Positions 63,056 to 64,000 of a stretch of 64,000 nucleotides of DNA are shown here, in pieces. The number at the start of each line of letters is the position of its first letter. The stretch's first letter is position 1. Position numbers and translations under genes: made by a program. Location of the stretch: NCBI GenBank assembly GCA_030762935.1, contig CM060895.1, forward strand, positions 34,561,501 to 34,625,500. The letters are read 5' to 3'. Below the pieces are notes generated by a model. The model did not search any database. It was not told the origin of the DNA and worked only from the letters and a program-made list of their open reading frames with translations. The DNA comes from Hymenopus coronatus. Lineage: Eukaryota; Arthropoda; Insecta; Mantodea; Hymenopodidae.

Positions 63056-63332
63056 CATCTTTCTTTTTTAAGTAGTTGAACATTGTTTAAGCTGGTTGGC
63101 CATACCAGACGATGAATAAAAAAAGGTGCAAAAAAAGGTGCAATGAGTTCAAAAGAACCAGGGGTCCATGGAACTTAAAAGTTACTTGACTTTCGTCTTC
63201 TCAGGATAAGGGAAAACTCCAGGAAAAAAAAAAAAAAAATTATCCAGGTAACTTTCCCTAAGAGGTTCAATCTGCGACCTCTTGAATGTGAGGCAGATAC
63301 ACTACTCCCACACTACAGAGGCAGGCTTAAAT
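63056..63332 (-). repeat. tRNA-derived SINE family A, second copy
   Basis: It is colinear with 9672-9907: TTCTCAGGATAAGGGAAAAC, TTATCCAGGTAACTTTCCCT and a degraded B-box end GAGGTTCAATCTGCGACC. An A-run inside the body at about 63221-63238 looks like an expansion. A C-run (63046-63055) sits at its 3' side. Confidence 0.65.
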
Positions 63333-63724
63333 GGATTTGTTAACAATCCTATTCCACTTCTTTCTTCTTCCCAACTTTATTTACAGATTCTCTGAGATAA
63401 CTAGATTTCTTTGGCCCTTAGTGTCTATTATTTATAATTGCTCACTTTGTTGAAATATTAAACTACTTTTCAATCATTTCTCTTATTCATTTAAACACAC
63501 ATTAACACTTTTAATTGTTCTTTATTTAGCTCAAATACTCTTCTTTTTTTTTTCTTCTTGTTTTTCTTATCATTTAGTTGATATCTTTATATGTTTTACA
63601 TCTACTGTCTTCTCATTCTAGATTTATTGTTTCTATGCATAGTTGAATTTTAGTTTATGAAACATTTTTTTGGAAATACATTTATTAAAAAGATTTAATA
63701 AGTTTTATTACTAATTAATTTAAA

Positions 63725-64000
63725 AAAATCTGATGTGCTCCATTCACATGACTTTCTCTACATCACTGTAAAAAAAGTATTATTAATAAGCTTATTCTTC
63801 TATCTACTACTTCATGCTAATCAAGATAAACATTAACAGAAACGGTTTTATTGCTTAGTTCCTTATAGGTAGAAGGGAAATACAGGGATAAACTAGGCTA
63901 AACTGAGTCAAATGCTTTAAAATGTGGTTGCTATGGTATAGAAATCGGATTCTTTATGTGGCCATGTGTTGACAAGTTTCCATATGAGAAAAGTATAAGT
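63725..64000 (-). repeat. Interspersed repeat R1, copy 7 (reverse, runs off the window)
   Basis: It begins with AAAAAATCTGATGTG (reverse of the R1 end ACATCAGATT), then TACATCACTG and ATAAACATTAACAG. It continues past 64000. Confidence 0.62.

Overview
This window is AT-rich animal DNA made mostly of introns and old transposable elements. The organism is most likely an insect. That is inferred from the mix of elements (mariner, hAT-like, piggyBac-like, Penelope-like, LINE remnants and several tRNA-derived SINE families) and from the protein sequence of the one host gene. The kilobase-scale introns would suit a large polyneopteran genome such as a cockroach, termite or stick insect, but the order cannot be proved from the sequence.

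One host gene runs through almost the whole window on the minus strand. It is the central part of a HECTD1-type E3 ubiquitin ligase. I placed fourteen consecutive coding exons between 61729 and 4513. All have usable GT/AG splice sites and their phases agree at every junction. They total 2874 bp, about 958 codons. From N- to C-terminal they encode the conserved helical region after the ankyrin repeats, the SUN/galactose-binding-like domain (exons 6-8), the MIB/HERC2 domain (exons 9-10) and a long Ser/Thr/Ala-rich linker (exons 10-14). The ankyrin repeats should lie beyond 64000 and the catalytic HECT domain beyond position 1. Twelve of the introns range from 0.9 to 4.9 kb. The intron between exons 13 and 14 is 24.9 kb and is packed with elements.

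Region by region: 1-4512 is intron with a SINE, a hAT/CGGBP1-like remnant and a perfect 80-bp-arm hairpin. 4513-4644 is exon 14. 4645-29551 is the giant intron, with five copies or pieces of an unassigned repeat (R1), SINEs, two LINE remnants, a transposase remnant, a minisatellite and a terminal-inverted-repeat element (R2). 29552-50624 carries exons 13 to 4, with introns holding a second R2, a 527-bp palindrome, a Penelope-like GIY-YIG remnant and SINEs. 50625-61553 carries exons 3 and 2, with piggyBac-like, internally deleted and mariner elements in the introns, including one well-preserved mariner at 59842-61164. 61554-61729 is exon 1 of the window, and the rest is upstream intron.

I found no bacterial-type operon, CRISPR array, rRNA or convincing functional tRNA, and no clear new molecular system. 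The observations most worth following are the two large palindromes, the R1 family with its tandemly repeated tail and a LINE nested in it, the R2 elements, and a transposon reduced to its two ends.
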